From assembly GCA_045629845.1 (NCBI GenBank), contig JAZQRZ010000216.1, positions 1 through 9,425 of the forward strand: DNA of 9,425 nt. The letters run 5' to 3'. Both the position numbers and the translations under genes were made by a program. The notes below the pieces were generated by a model. That model did not search any database. It was given only the letters and a program-made list of their open reading frames with translations, and was not told the DNA's origin. This DNA comes from UBA9715 sp045629845. Lineage in GTDB: Bacteria > Actinomycetota > Coriobacteriia > Coriobacteriales > Eggerthellaceae. This document shows positions 1 through 6,514 of this stretch, piece by piece (the stretch's first letter is position 1; every line of letters begins with the position of its first letter).

Positions 1-945
1 CACTTCTGCGACGTCGACGTTGATTCAGTTCTTTCATGCGTTGATGCGCCCAGCATCTATGAAGTGCCACTTGACCTGTACAAGCAAGGCTTCGATGTTA
101 AGGTGCTTCATCGCTTGAAGCTGCCTGAATGCGAGCTTTCTCGCGTACCAATGGCTGACTATGTCGAAACTGCAGCCAACTGCGAAGGCGCTGTTGATAT
201 TGCTGTTGTTGGTAAGTACACCAGTCTGCCCGACGCCTATCTGTCGGTTATCGAAGCGCTACACCATGCAGGTGTCGCCAACAACGTAAACACCAAGATT
301 CACCTGATTAATGGCGAAGATCTTACCCATGCAAACGCTGCGGACATACTTGGTAACATGGATGGCATTTTGGTTCCTGGTGGTTTCGGACAGCGCGCCT
401 TTGAAGGCAAAATCGAAGCCGCACGTTATGCTCGCGAAAACAAGATTCCGTTCCTTGGCATTTGTCTTGGCTTGCAAGCGGCCGTCTGCGAATTCGCACG
501 CAATGTTGCAGGGCTTTCTGGTGCAACATCTGCCGAATTTTCCGATGAGGGTACGTTAGTTACCGACGACGATACAACACCTTTCGTCATTGACCTTATG
601 CCCGAACAGGAAGATGTCGAAGATAAGGGCGGCACCATGCGTTTAGGCGCTTACCCTTGCAAGATTTCGCCTGACACACTTGCCTATAAGGCTTATGCTT
701 CCGAACTCATTTACGAGCGTCATCGTCATCGCTACGAAGTCAACAATGTATATCGCGAGCAGCTAGCTGAAAGCGGTCTGGTTATTTCAGGTCTTTCCCC
801 TGATGGTCGTTTAACCGAAATGATTGAACTGACAGATCATCCTTGGTATGTCGCCACGCAGGCACACCCAGAATTTAAGAGTCGTCCGCTTAAACCGCAT
901 CCGCTGTTCCGCGATTTCGTTGCTGCAGCCAAAAGCGTAAAGTAG
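1..945 (+). CDS. pyrG: CTP synthase, C-terminal part (5' end outside the window)
   Basis: CTP synthase makes CTP from UTP, ATP and glutamine in the cytosol, the last step of de novo pyrimidine nucleotide synthesis. The reading frame is open from base 1, so the gene is cut by the window edge. About 314 residues are visible and roughly 225-230 N-terminal residues (the ATP/UTP-binding synthetase part) are missing, judged against the usual ~540. The first visible residues (FCDVDVDSVLSCVDAPSIY) are the end of the synthetase domain. The rest is a class I glutamine amidotransferase: oxyanion segment PGGFGQR, nucleophile Cys in GICLGLQ (codon 463-465), HRHRYEVNN, and the His/Glu pair in AHPEF (codons 865-867 and 871-873). 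The triad is complete, so the enzyme looks functional. A GTG at 64 could be mistaken for a start, but homology continues upstream. It ends at TAG and is followed by a strong terminator. Confidence 0.97.
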   Translation, partial: HFCDVDVDSVLSCVDAPSIYEVPLDLYKQGFDVKVLHRLKLPECELSRVPMADYVETAANCEGAVDIAVVGKYTSLPDAYLSVIEALHHAGVANNVNTKIHLINGEDLTHANAADILGNMDGILVPGGFGQRAFEGKIEAARYARENKIPFLGICLGLQAAVCEFARNVAGLSGATSAEFSDEGTLVTDDDTTPFVIDLMPEQEDVEDKGGTMRLGAYPCKISPDTLAYKAYASELIYERHRHRYEVNNVYREQLAESGLVISGLSPDGRLTEMIELTDHPWYVATQAHPEFKSRPLKPHPLFRDFVAAAKSVK

Positions 946-1011
946 TACATGAAATAAGACAAAAATAATCAAGGGCTTGCATCCGTTGACTTGTATCGGC
1001 GCACCACTAGC

Positions 1012-1052
1012 AAGAAAGGCACTTAAGAGAAACTCTTAAGTGCCTTTCTTTT
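1012..1052. terminator. Bidirectional intrinsic terminator between convergent pyrG and MATE gene
   Basis: A perfect 18-bp inverted repeat (1012-1029 with 1033-1050, arms AAGAAAGGCACTTAAGAG and its complement) has a 3-nt AAA loop. The plus strand ends the hairpin in CTTTCTTTT and the minus strand has the matching T-rich CTTTCTT end, so it can stop pyrG transcription from the left and the transporter gene from the right. Confidence 0.9.
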
Positions 1053-1072
1053 ACAATTCTATGCTTCGCCAA

Positions 1073-2518
1073 TTACGAGCGTGGCTCATGCGAGCTTTCT
1101 TTTGCACGACGATTCAATCGAACAATCTCGGGAATGATGAAGGCGCCAGTCGTCAAAACCGACAAAACATCAGCAGTCGGGTATGTAAAGCAAACTGCCT
1201 GCAATGCCGTTACATCAAGGAAGCCTGGCAGATACATCGGCAACAACAGCAACAACGGAATTAAGAATAATACCTGACGCGTAAGGCTAAGCAAGCTAGC
1301 CTTCATCGGCTGACCAGTTGACTGGAAGTAGTTCGAGCTCATCATCTGGAAGCCAACAAGCGGGAACACCATGGTCATAACCTGCAAGGCGTAAATGCAG
1401 AACTGTTCAAGATCGCCATCGACACCAAACATCTTCACGATTGGACCTGGTATTACATGTATCAAAATGAAGAACGTTGTAATGATAGCCGTGGCAAATA
1501 CCACGCCTAACCAGTACGACCTCAAAACGCGCTTCCACTTACGTGCGCCATAGTTGTAGCCAATAAGCGTTTGCGCCCCCATAAGCACACCAATAGCTGG
1601 CATAAAAGCAAAACCGTTCACGCGGCTAGCTACACCAATAGCAGCCATAGCGCCCGTAGAACCAATGGGATCAAGTGCGCCGTAGTAGGCAAGTGTTTGG
1701 TTCAAAATCACGTTGATAATAGCGTTTGCCACCTGCATGATAAATGAGGCAACACCAAGCGAAAGGATGGTTCCCCACAAGCGAAAATCAGGAGCCATGC
1801 GCGAAAGCTTCAGATGGAATGGTGCGTCCTTGCCCTTAGCTAAATACCACATTACAGGAATGCCACCCACACCTTGACCGATAATAGTTGCATAAGCCGA
1901 GCCTGCAACACCAAGGCCCAAAAGCATAACCAGTACATAATTCATAGCAATACAAACCAGCGTACCTAAAACACTAGTTCCTAAAGCCAACATCGGCTTG
2001 CCTTCAGTGCGTAAGAAGTTATTGGCACCCATGCCTACGCATTGGAAGATAAAGCCAATCATGAGAATCTGGATAAACAGCTTTGACTGATCATACAGTT
2101 CGGGTGTCGTGCCCACCAATGCAAGAATGGGATCAATAAGAACAATACCTGCAACCGCAATAATAAGCGAGATTACAATGAGTAAAAGTACGGTGTTGCC
2201 CAGCGTTCGTTCAACTTTATCAAGCTTGTCCTCGCCAAGCTGAATTGCAGCTAAAGCATTACCGCCCTGCCCAGCAAGTGCTGACAAACCCATTAAGAGA
2301 ATCATGACAGGGAAAGCAAGCTGCGTAACTGCAATACCCGAATCCCCCACCGCTTGGCCCAAGAAAATAGAGTCAACAATGTTATAAAGCGCATTAAAGG
2401 TCATCATAATGACCGCGGGAATTGAAAACTCAAGCAGCAGTTTAAAAATACTGTGGGTACCCAAACGGTCAGTTGATAACGCCTTGCGCTCGGTTTCTTC
2501 CGAAATGTGTTCTTCCAT
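1073..2518 (-). CDS. MATE family efflux transporter (MepA/DinF-like)
   Basis: This 481-residue protein is almost wholly hydrophobic and has the usual MATE length and two-half organisation (about 12 membrane segments). MATE proteins are inner-membrane antiporters that use Na+ or H+ gradients to export cationic drugs or metabolites. Family signatures are seen in both halves: an early segment with FSIPAVIMMTFNALYNIVDS (residues about 31-50), a NFLRTEGKPMLAL loop in the first half, and the equivalent NYFQSTGQPMKAS loop in the second half, which reflects the internal repeat. The NALYNIVD motif points to the MepA-like branch. The N-terminal ~20 residues are polar and the C-terminus ends in a basic/polar tail (RLNRRAKESSHEPRS). 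The ATG start has AGAGG about 8 nt upstream. Its substrate cannot be told from sequence. It lies 105 bp downstream of malQ and appears to have its own promoter. Confidence 0.93.
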   Translation of the reverse strand: MEEHISEETERKALSTDRLGTHSIFKLLLEFSIPAVIMMTFNALYNIVDSIFLGQAVGDSGIAVTQLAFPVMILLMGLSALAGQGGNALAAIQLGEDKLDKVERTLGNTVLLLIVISLIIAVAGIVLIDPILALVGTTPELYDQSKLFIQILMIGFIFQCVGMGANNFLRTEGKPMLALGTSVLGTLVCIAMNYVLVMLLGLGVAGSAYATIIGQGVGGIPVMWYLAKGKDAPFHLKLSRMAPDFRLWGTILSLGVASFIMQVANAIINVILNQTLAYYGALDPIGSTGAMAAIGVASRVNGFAFMPAIGVLMGAQTLIGYNYGARKWKRVLRSYWLGVVFATAIITTFFILIHVIPGPIVKMFGVDGDLEQFCIYALQVMTMVFPLVGFQMMSSNYFQSTGQPMKASLLSLTRQVLFLIPLLLLLPMYLPGFLDVTALQAVCFTYPTADVLSVLTTGAFIIPEIVRLNRRAKESSHEPRS

Positions 2519-2564
2519 GTCTTCTGCCTCTTAACGCTCTTATTCTTCTCAAAGTTTTCGCGTA

Positions 2565-2594
2565 ATGATACAACTCACAGAAAAGACCCAACAA
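2565..2594 (-). promoter_or_regulatory. Possible promoter of the MATE gene
   Basis: On the minus strand TTGTTG (2589-2594) and TATCAT (2565-2570) are separated by 18 bp. The -10 matches the consensus at 5 of 6 positions and the -35 at only about 3 of 6. Transcription would begin near 2558, about 40 nt ahead of the ATG. The weak -35 fits an activator-dependent promoter but could also be chance. Confidence 0.35.
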
Positions 2595-2607
2595 AATGAA
2601 CACCTAT

Positions 2608-2624
2608 ATGTGACGCAATCACAT
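2608..2624. promoter_or_regulatory. CRP/FNR-like palindrome upstream of the MATE gene
   Basis: A perfect palindrome ATGTGA-CGCAA-TCACAT has two 6-bp arms with a 5-bp centre. The half-sites are those of CRP-family sites (TGTGA / TCACA), but the usual spacer is 6 bp, so this is one base short. It overlaps the last codon region of malQ and is centred about 58 bp upstream of the inferred start of the MATE transcript, where a class I activator would sit. A short 6-bp stem in the malQ mRNA 3' end is the alternative reading; there is no T tract after it. Confidence 0.35.
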
Positions 2625-4804
2625 CATTTCAAATCATCTGCCTGCCAAGACCAATTGCCCCCGGCAATGCCCGGAACATTCATGCGCGCTTCATCGCCCA
2701 AGCCAAGCAAATCCTGAAGCGCCACAATACGAACCCTAGCCTTATTCGAAACAACTTTTTCAAGCAATATCGTACTTATTTGTTGAGCATCTTCTTGACC
2801 ATAACGACTTCGCGCAAAGCCAAGCAAAGTCTGATTGTCATGCGTACCAGTGTAGACAACTTTATTAGGTCTCGGCTCGTATGAAACCAAAGGGTCACTA
2901 TCGGCAAATTGAATGATATCCATGCCTAAAAAGCCGCAATCAGCCACGAGACCTCGCACGCGCGGAGTAAGAAGACCCAAATCTTCTGCAATAACAGGCA
3001 ACCTGCCTAACTTTTCGTAAGCCAGGCTGAAGAACTCAAAACCTGGCCCCAGGCGATACGAACCTGCTACAGCCTTTTTGCCAACTGGAATCGAGAAGTA
3101 GCGCGAAAAACCAATGAAGTGATCGAGGCGCACGTAATCGTACAAATCGAAGGCACGTTGCAAGCGACGAAGCCACCAAGAATACCCCTGGTCACGAGCA
3201 TAATCCCAATCATAAACAGGGTTGCCCCATATTTGTCCTTCAGCAGCGAAAGCATCAGGCGGACAGCCAGCAACTACCTGAGGCGTACCATCGTCCCCAA
3301 GCTGGAATAGCAAAGGATTTGCCCACACATCAGCACTGTCGGCACTTACATACAGCGGCATGTCGCCGATAAGAGCAATGCCCTTCTGATGTGCATAATC
3401 ACGCACAGCGCACCCCTGCTGCTGGAATGCAAACTGCAAATGGCGATAGAATTCCGCTGCAGCCGAAAGCTGTTTATCAGCTGCGATAAGCGTTGCGTCG
3501 TAACTACGATAGTTATGAGGCCACTCCTGCCACGTTGTTCCTTCGCCGAACTTATCACGAAGAGCCATAAAGCTAACGTATGGTTCAAGCCAATCAGCTT
3601 CGCATTCGCAAAACACTTGGTATGCATCGGGATTAGCTTGCACTGCCTGGTCACCCGCCGAACCTTGACCCTGTTCAAGTAACAATGAGTTACCAGCAAA
3701 GGCGCTAATACCTGCATAAGGGCTTCCAAATTCATCAGTGGGATTAACGGGTAATACCTGCCAGTAGCAAACGCCTTGGTCTGCCAACCAATCTATGAAC
3801 TCAAAAGCCGGTTTTCCTAGCGTGCCAAGATAATCGCCGTCTGTTGGCAAACTAGTAATGTGCGCAAGGATGCCCATACCTTTTTCTAAGGGCAAAGCAA
3901 AGCGATTATGCGCATGGAAATGCAATATCGCTGAACCTAATTGCCCAAGGAACACACGAACAAACTGCTGAGCTTCCGGAAACTCGCTACGCATTCTTTC
4001 GGCATCGCAATCATCAAGATCAGCTAATCCAAGAACAGGAACACCATAGCCCGTAACAAGTTCTGAAGCCTCTTCACCTACCATTGGCACTAAAACATGG
4101 TACGAATCGTAAGGCGATGCGTTAAAGAGTGCGCATGTCATAGCACCGCTTTTGGCTTGACGCCAAAAACCAAAAGTGTCGTTATTGACCGCAAACCAAA
4201 CAAATTTCGATTCCGCGCGAGCCTTTTCATACGCCTGCGTCATGTTAAATACTTCAGGCGTATGAGTTTCTGAAGCCGCATCAACATCCCAGGGTGTAGA
4301 TGTGGCACATAAAGCAAACGGATAGTTCTCAAGCAAAGAAGCAATCAGCTCTTCCTTGTTCGAACGGAACGACTGATCGGGCAATATCATTGCCAATGGA
4401 GCATGCCAAGCAGGAGCATCAACAGCACAATCAAACACTGCAAGGCAAAAACTAGGCGGCAGCCAACCTACCAGTTGACCTTCGCCACCCAAGCAACGAT
4501 TATGCGCACCGTAATGCCACACAAAGCCTTCCGCATCGGTAATTGCAAACTGGTACCACACCACACCAGCAGCAAAAGGAGTAAAGCACACATGAAAGCG
4601 TTCAAAACCAGCGGGCACTGCCTCCTGAGAACAAGCCTGCATGTCGTAGAGCTGTTCCCCTACACCATCAACCCAGGTGCGCAACCGCACAACAATATCG
4701 GACGCATCAGCTACATCAAGATACAAATCAACCGACGAACCCAACGGCACGGCACCATAAGGCGTGCGATAAGCATGATCACGCGTGTTGTGAATAACTC
4801 TCAC
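2624..4804 (-). CDS. malQ: 4-alpha-glucanotransferase (GH77) with amylase-type N-terminal region
   Basis: This 726-residue cytosolic protein transfers glucan segments between alpha-1,4-glucans (amylomaltase/disproportionating enzyme; maltodextrin and glycogen metabolism). The GH77 domain starts near residue 305 (GMGILAHITSLP) and runs to the C-terminus: WQVLPVNPT (348-356), SPYAGISAFAGN (361-372), GDMPLYVSADSADVW (480-494), nucleophile Asp561 in RLDHFIGFSRYF, acid/base Glu607 in VIAEDLG, third carboxylate Asp656 in GTHDN, and ARMNVPG. All catalytic residues are present. The N-terminal ~300 residues resemble a GH13 enzyme lacking its barrel: an immunoglobulin-like domain (1-115), a short stretch resembling the start of the barrel (around 132-147), then a segment around 200-245 that resembles the beta-sandwich end of an amylase. 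The C-terminus stops soon after GGNWSW, slightly short for the family. Start is GTG with GGGGG 7 nt upstream, 27 bp after the LUD gene, so an operon is likely. Confidence 0.92.
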   Translation of the reverse strand: MRVIHNTRDHAYRTPYGAVPLGSSVDLYLDVADASDIVVRLRTWVDGVGEQLYDMQACSQEAVPAGFERFHVCFTPFAAGVVWYQFAITDAEGFVWHYGAHNRCLGGEGQLVGWLPPSFCLAVFDCAVDAPAWHAPLAMILPDQSFRSNKEELIASLLENYPFALCATSTPWDVDAASETHTPEVFNMTQAYEKARAESKFVWFAVNNDTFGFWRQAKSGAMTCALFNASPYDSYHVLVPMVGEEASELVTGYGVPVLGLADLDDCDAERMRSEFPEAQQFVRVFLGQLGSAILHFHAHNRFALPLEKGMGILAHITSLPTDGDYLGTLGKPAFEFIDWLADQGVCYWQVLPVNPTDEFGSPYAGISAFAGNSLLLEQGQGSAGDQAVQANPDAYQVFCECEADWLEPYVSFMALRDKFGEGTTWQEWPHNYRSYDATLIAADKQLSAAAEFYRHLQFAFQQQGCAVRDYAHQKGIALIGDMPLYVSADSADVWANPLLFQLGDDGTPQVVAGCPPDAFAAEGQIWGNPVYDWDYARDQGYSWWLRRLQRAFDLYDYVRLDHFIGFSRYFSIPVGKKAVAGSYRLGPGFEFFSLAYEKLGRLPVIAEDLGLLTPRVRGLVADCGFLGMDIIQFADSDPLVSYEPRPNKVVYTGTHDNQTLLGFARSRYGQEDAQQISTILLEKVVSNKARVRIVALQDLLGLGDEARMNVPGIAGGNWSWQADDLK

Positions 4805-4831
4805 GCTTTAACCCCCAACAGCAACAGCTAA

Positions 4832-5461
4832 TTAGAAGCCAAGATTGTCGTTAACCAAGATGACGTGAATACGGCCCTCGTGACGCGAAAAGCGCGTGAT
4901 AAGGAACTGGCAACAAATCGTATCGATTGACTTGCAATCAGCACATGCCCCCGTTTTCGAGCACGGAGTAGAAAGACCAAAACGCTGCGCATTAATAGGG
5001 GCTGCAACGTTGCGAGCACGCTTCATTGCGCCATCAAGGTCGTCACAAATCTTGTTCATACCAACAATGAAAACAACTTTCCTGGGACCTTGAGCAATGC
5101 ACGACACACGATTAGCATTGCCGTCGATGTTCACGATGATGCCATCTTCAGTCATCGCATTTGCACTAGCTAAGAACACGTCAGCATCGTATGCAGCCAG
5201 CATGGCTTCACGCGGATCAGCGATTTCCATACGGTTGATGAAGTTATAGGAACCTTCCTTCAAAGCACCGATAAGCCCGATTTCAATAGCGCTCATGCAG
5301 CCACCCATCGTTACCGAACTTCCCTCGGGAATAATTTCAAGCGCTTTAGCAACTGCCTCTTCTTTGGTGGCAGCATAATAGCCTGTCATATTGCGCGAGG
5401 TTAATCCCTTAATAACCTTTTGCGCCAGAAGCTCATTACGCCTAACAATGTTTGCATCCAT
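4832..5461 (-). CDS. LUD-domain (DUF162) protein, 'lactate utilization protein' type
   Basis: A 209-residue soluble protein of the LUD family (PF02589; relatives are LutC/YkgG). Visible family marks are GYYAATKEEAVAKAL near residue 28, the glycine-rich GSSVTMGGCMSAIEIGL (47-63), DVFLASANAMTEDGIIVNIDG (94-114), GPRKVVFIVGMNKI (125-138), and a C-terminal TPCSKTGACADC segment followed by CC (Cys167, 173, 176, 183, 184), then RIHVILVNDNLGF. The cysteine-rich tail is typical of the short stand-alone members, and could bind a metal or cluster, though this is not shown. LutC proper works with LutA and LutB in lactate oxidation, but neither gene is here, so a lactate role is unsupported. The ATG start has AGGGA 6 nt upstream. 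malQ follows after 27 bp, and the MBL-fold gene lies 115 bp upstream on the same strand without an obvious terminator between. Confidence 0.88.
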   Translation of the reverse strand: MDANIVRRNELLAQKVIKGLTSRNMTGYYAATKEEAVAKALEIIPEGSSVTMGGCMSAIEIGLIGALKEGSYNFINRMEIADPREAMLAAYDADVFLASANAMTEDGIIVNIDGNANRVSCIAQGPRKVVFIVGMNKICDDLDGAMKRARNVAAPINAQRFGLSTPCSKTGACADCKSIDTICCQFLITRFSRHEGRIHVILVNDNLGF

Positions 5462-5576
5462 TCTGATCCCTTTCTCTTAAAACCCCTTGGTAATACATGC
5501 TTTAAAAGCGACAGAACTAAGCGGGAATAAACCCACTTAATACACAACGGGCCCCACACCCATTGCGCGGCGGTAC

Positions 5577-6380
5577 CTAAATTGCAAACGATAAACCATC
5601 GGCAGCTGGCGCCACACGGCCGTCATACTGCGCAACGTAATCTTCAAGCTGCTCAAGTGTTATTGGTTCGCTATAGTGCATGCACAAATGCGTTAGATAA
5701 ATCTTTCCCGCATCTAATGCTAAACCTTCTTCGATGCACTCCTGAATGCTGTGATGACTTTGCGGGAAACCGTTATCTTTCCAGTACGTTGCATCCATTG
5801 CCAATACATCGACACCCTGTACGCGCTCGGCGGTTTCGGGCGGCAATTTTCCCGTATCACTGGCATAAAACAGTCGAGTTTCTTCTGTTTCGATTAAGTA
5901 GCCATAGGTACCAGGCGCATGCGTTACAGGAAGTGGCGTGTACGTAACGCCATCAAGTTTAAGCTGCTCGTAAGGTTCTAACTCAACCCTCGCCAAGCAG
6001 TACAGTAGATATTCGAATTCCTTTGCAATGCTTTCTAAAGTGTAAGCACTACCAAAGGTAGGAAGAGGCTTCTTGGTCAGCAATTGCACCATGTATTCAA
6101 GTTCGCCTAAGCCACCAACATGGTCATAGTGCCAATGCGTGTACAAAAGGTTATCGACCGAACGAACGCCTTCACGATTGAAATAGTGCCGAATGTCGGG
6201 CGGAGTATCGATTATCGTGCGTTCAGCACCTGTAATCATGATGCCACAATCACCACGCTGCGCACGAGGATTACGTCGCGCTTCTTCGCATGCGGGGCAA
6301 TCGCAGAAAAAGGCTGGAACCCCACAACCGGCCCCGGTACCCATAAAGGTGAACGTATGATTCTTCACCATCGCTCCCAT
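5577..6380 (-). CDS. MBL-fold metal-dependent hydrolase, PhnP-like
   Basis: A 267-residue metallo-beta-lactamase-fold hydrolase. The order GTGAGCGVP (14-22), CDCPAC (26-31), D58TPPDIR, THWHYDH (81-87), PVTHAPG (His154), ASD (Asp175), SHH (209-210) and LTHLCMH (His231, His235) is that of the PhnP group of phosphodiesterases. PhnP itself cleaves ribosyl 1,2-cyclic phosphate in phosphonate breakdown, and uses the C-x-C-x-x-C triplet for a structural zinc. Every metal ligand is present, so it should be active. No phosphonate (phn) gene is in view, so the substrate is open: it may act on another cyclic or phosphodiester compound. The start is uncertain: the ATG at 6380 and the ATG at 6371 have poor ribosome sites, whereas a GTG at 6368 has GGGAG (6374-6378) 5 nt upstream and begins just before the conserved HTFTFMGTG strand. 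Confidence 0.92.
   Translation of the reverse strand: MGAMVKNHTFTFMGTGAGCGVPAFFCDCPACEEARRNPRAQRGDCGIMITGAERTIIDTPPDIRHYFNREGVRSVDNLLYTHWHYDHVGGLGELEYMVQLLTKKPLPTFGSAYTLESIAKEFEYLLYCLARVELEPYEQLKLDGVTYTPLPVTHAPGTYGYLIETEETRLFYASDTGKLPPETAERVQGVDVLAMDATYWKDNGFPQSHHSIQECIEEGLALDAGKIYLTHLCMHYSEPITLEQLEDYVAQYDGRVAPAADGLSFAI
6374..6378 (-). promoter_or_regulatory. Shine-Dalgarno that favours a GTG start for the MBL-fold gene
   Basis: GGGAG on the minus strand lies 5 nt ahead of GTG 6368-6366, only 2 nt ahead of ATG 6371, and inside the gene if ATG 6380 is used. It suggests the true protein is 263 residues, starting at the Val-Lys-Asn residue triplet. Confidence 0.45.
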
Positions 6381-6438
6381 CTTTTGTTTATCAAGATGAT
6401 TCTAACTGAACATATTCGTAAACGATACAAGGACCTTC

Positions 6439-6467
6439 TTGCGCAAACCCTAAGAACGGGCGAAAAT
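6439..6467 (+). promoter_or_regulatory. Weak candidate promoter for the YgjP-like gene
   Basis: TTGCGC (6439-6444) and GAAAAT (6462-6467) are 17 bp apart. Matches to consensus are 3 of 6 and 4 of 6. The -10 overlaps the left arm of the palindrome at 6464-6498, so that palindrome could act as operator or fold in the 5' leader. Evidence is thin. Confidence 0.2.
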
Positions 6468-6498
6468 GTGACAAAGGGTCTGATCCCTTGTCACATTT
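6464..6498. repeat. REP-like imperfect palindrome in the divergent intergenic region
   Basis: Two perfect 11-bp arms, AAATGTGACAA (6464-6474) and TTGTCACATTT (6488-6498), extend inward with GGG/CCC after one bulged A (6475) and leave a TCTGAT loop. The 14-bp stem sits between the start of the MBL-fold gene (-) and the ribosome site (GAGGG, 6505-6509) of the YgjP-like gene (+). The form (long stem, bulge, GGGTC-GATCCC core) is like the extragenic palindromes mobilised by IS200-like RAYT transposases. There is no T tract worth the name, so a normal terminator is unlikely, and a terminator would not be expected between divergent genes. An operator for either gene is the main alternative. Confidence 0.6.
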
Positions 6499-6514
6499 AG
6501 AAGCGAGGGCAACA

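Noticed and set aside
64..66. GTG at 64 as the start of a short amidotransferase gene.
   Set aside because: The frame is open to base 1 and the upstream residues match the CTP synthase domain junction, so the gene is simply cut by the window edge.
3346..3735. Open frames of 97-142 codons overlapping malQ on both strands (also 3389-3682 and 4403-4831).
   Set aside because: They overlap conserved GH77 or N-terminal domain coding sequence, show no family features, and have no intergenic support.
5521..5550. AAGCGGG-AATAAA-CCCACTT as a terminator of the MBL-fold gene.
   Set aside because: The stem is only 7 bp with a mismatch and has no T run on the minus strand. I leave this gap as containing no clear terminator.
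6488..6514. An N-terminal extension of the YgjP-like protein from a TTG at 6488.
   Set aside because: The TTG lies in the right arm of the palindrome and has no proper ribosome site, while ATG 6515 has GAGGG at the right distance.
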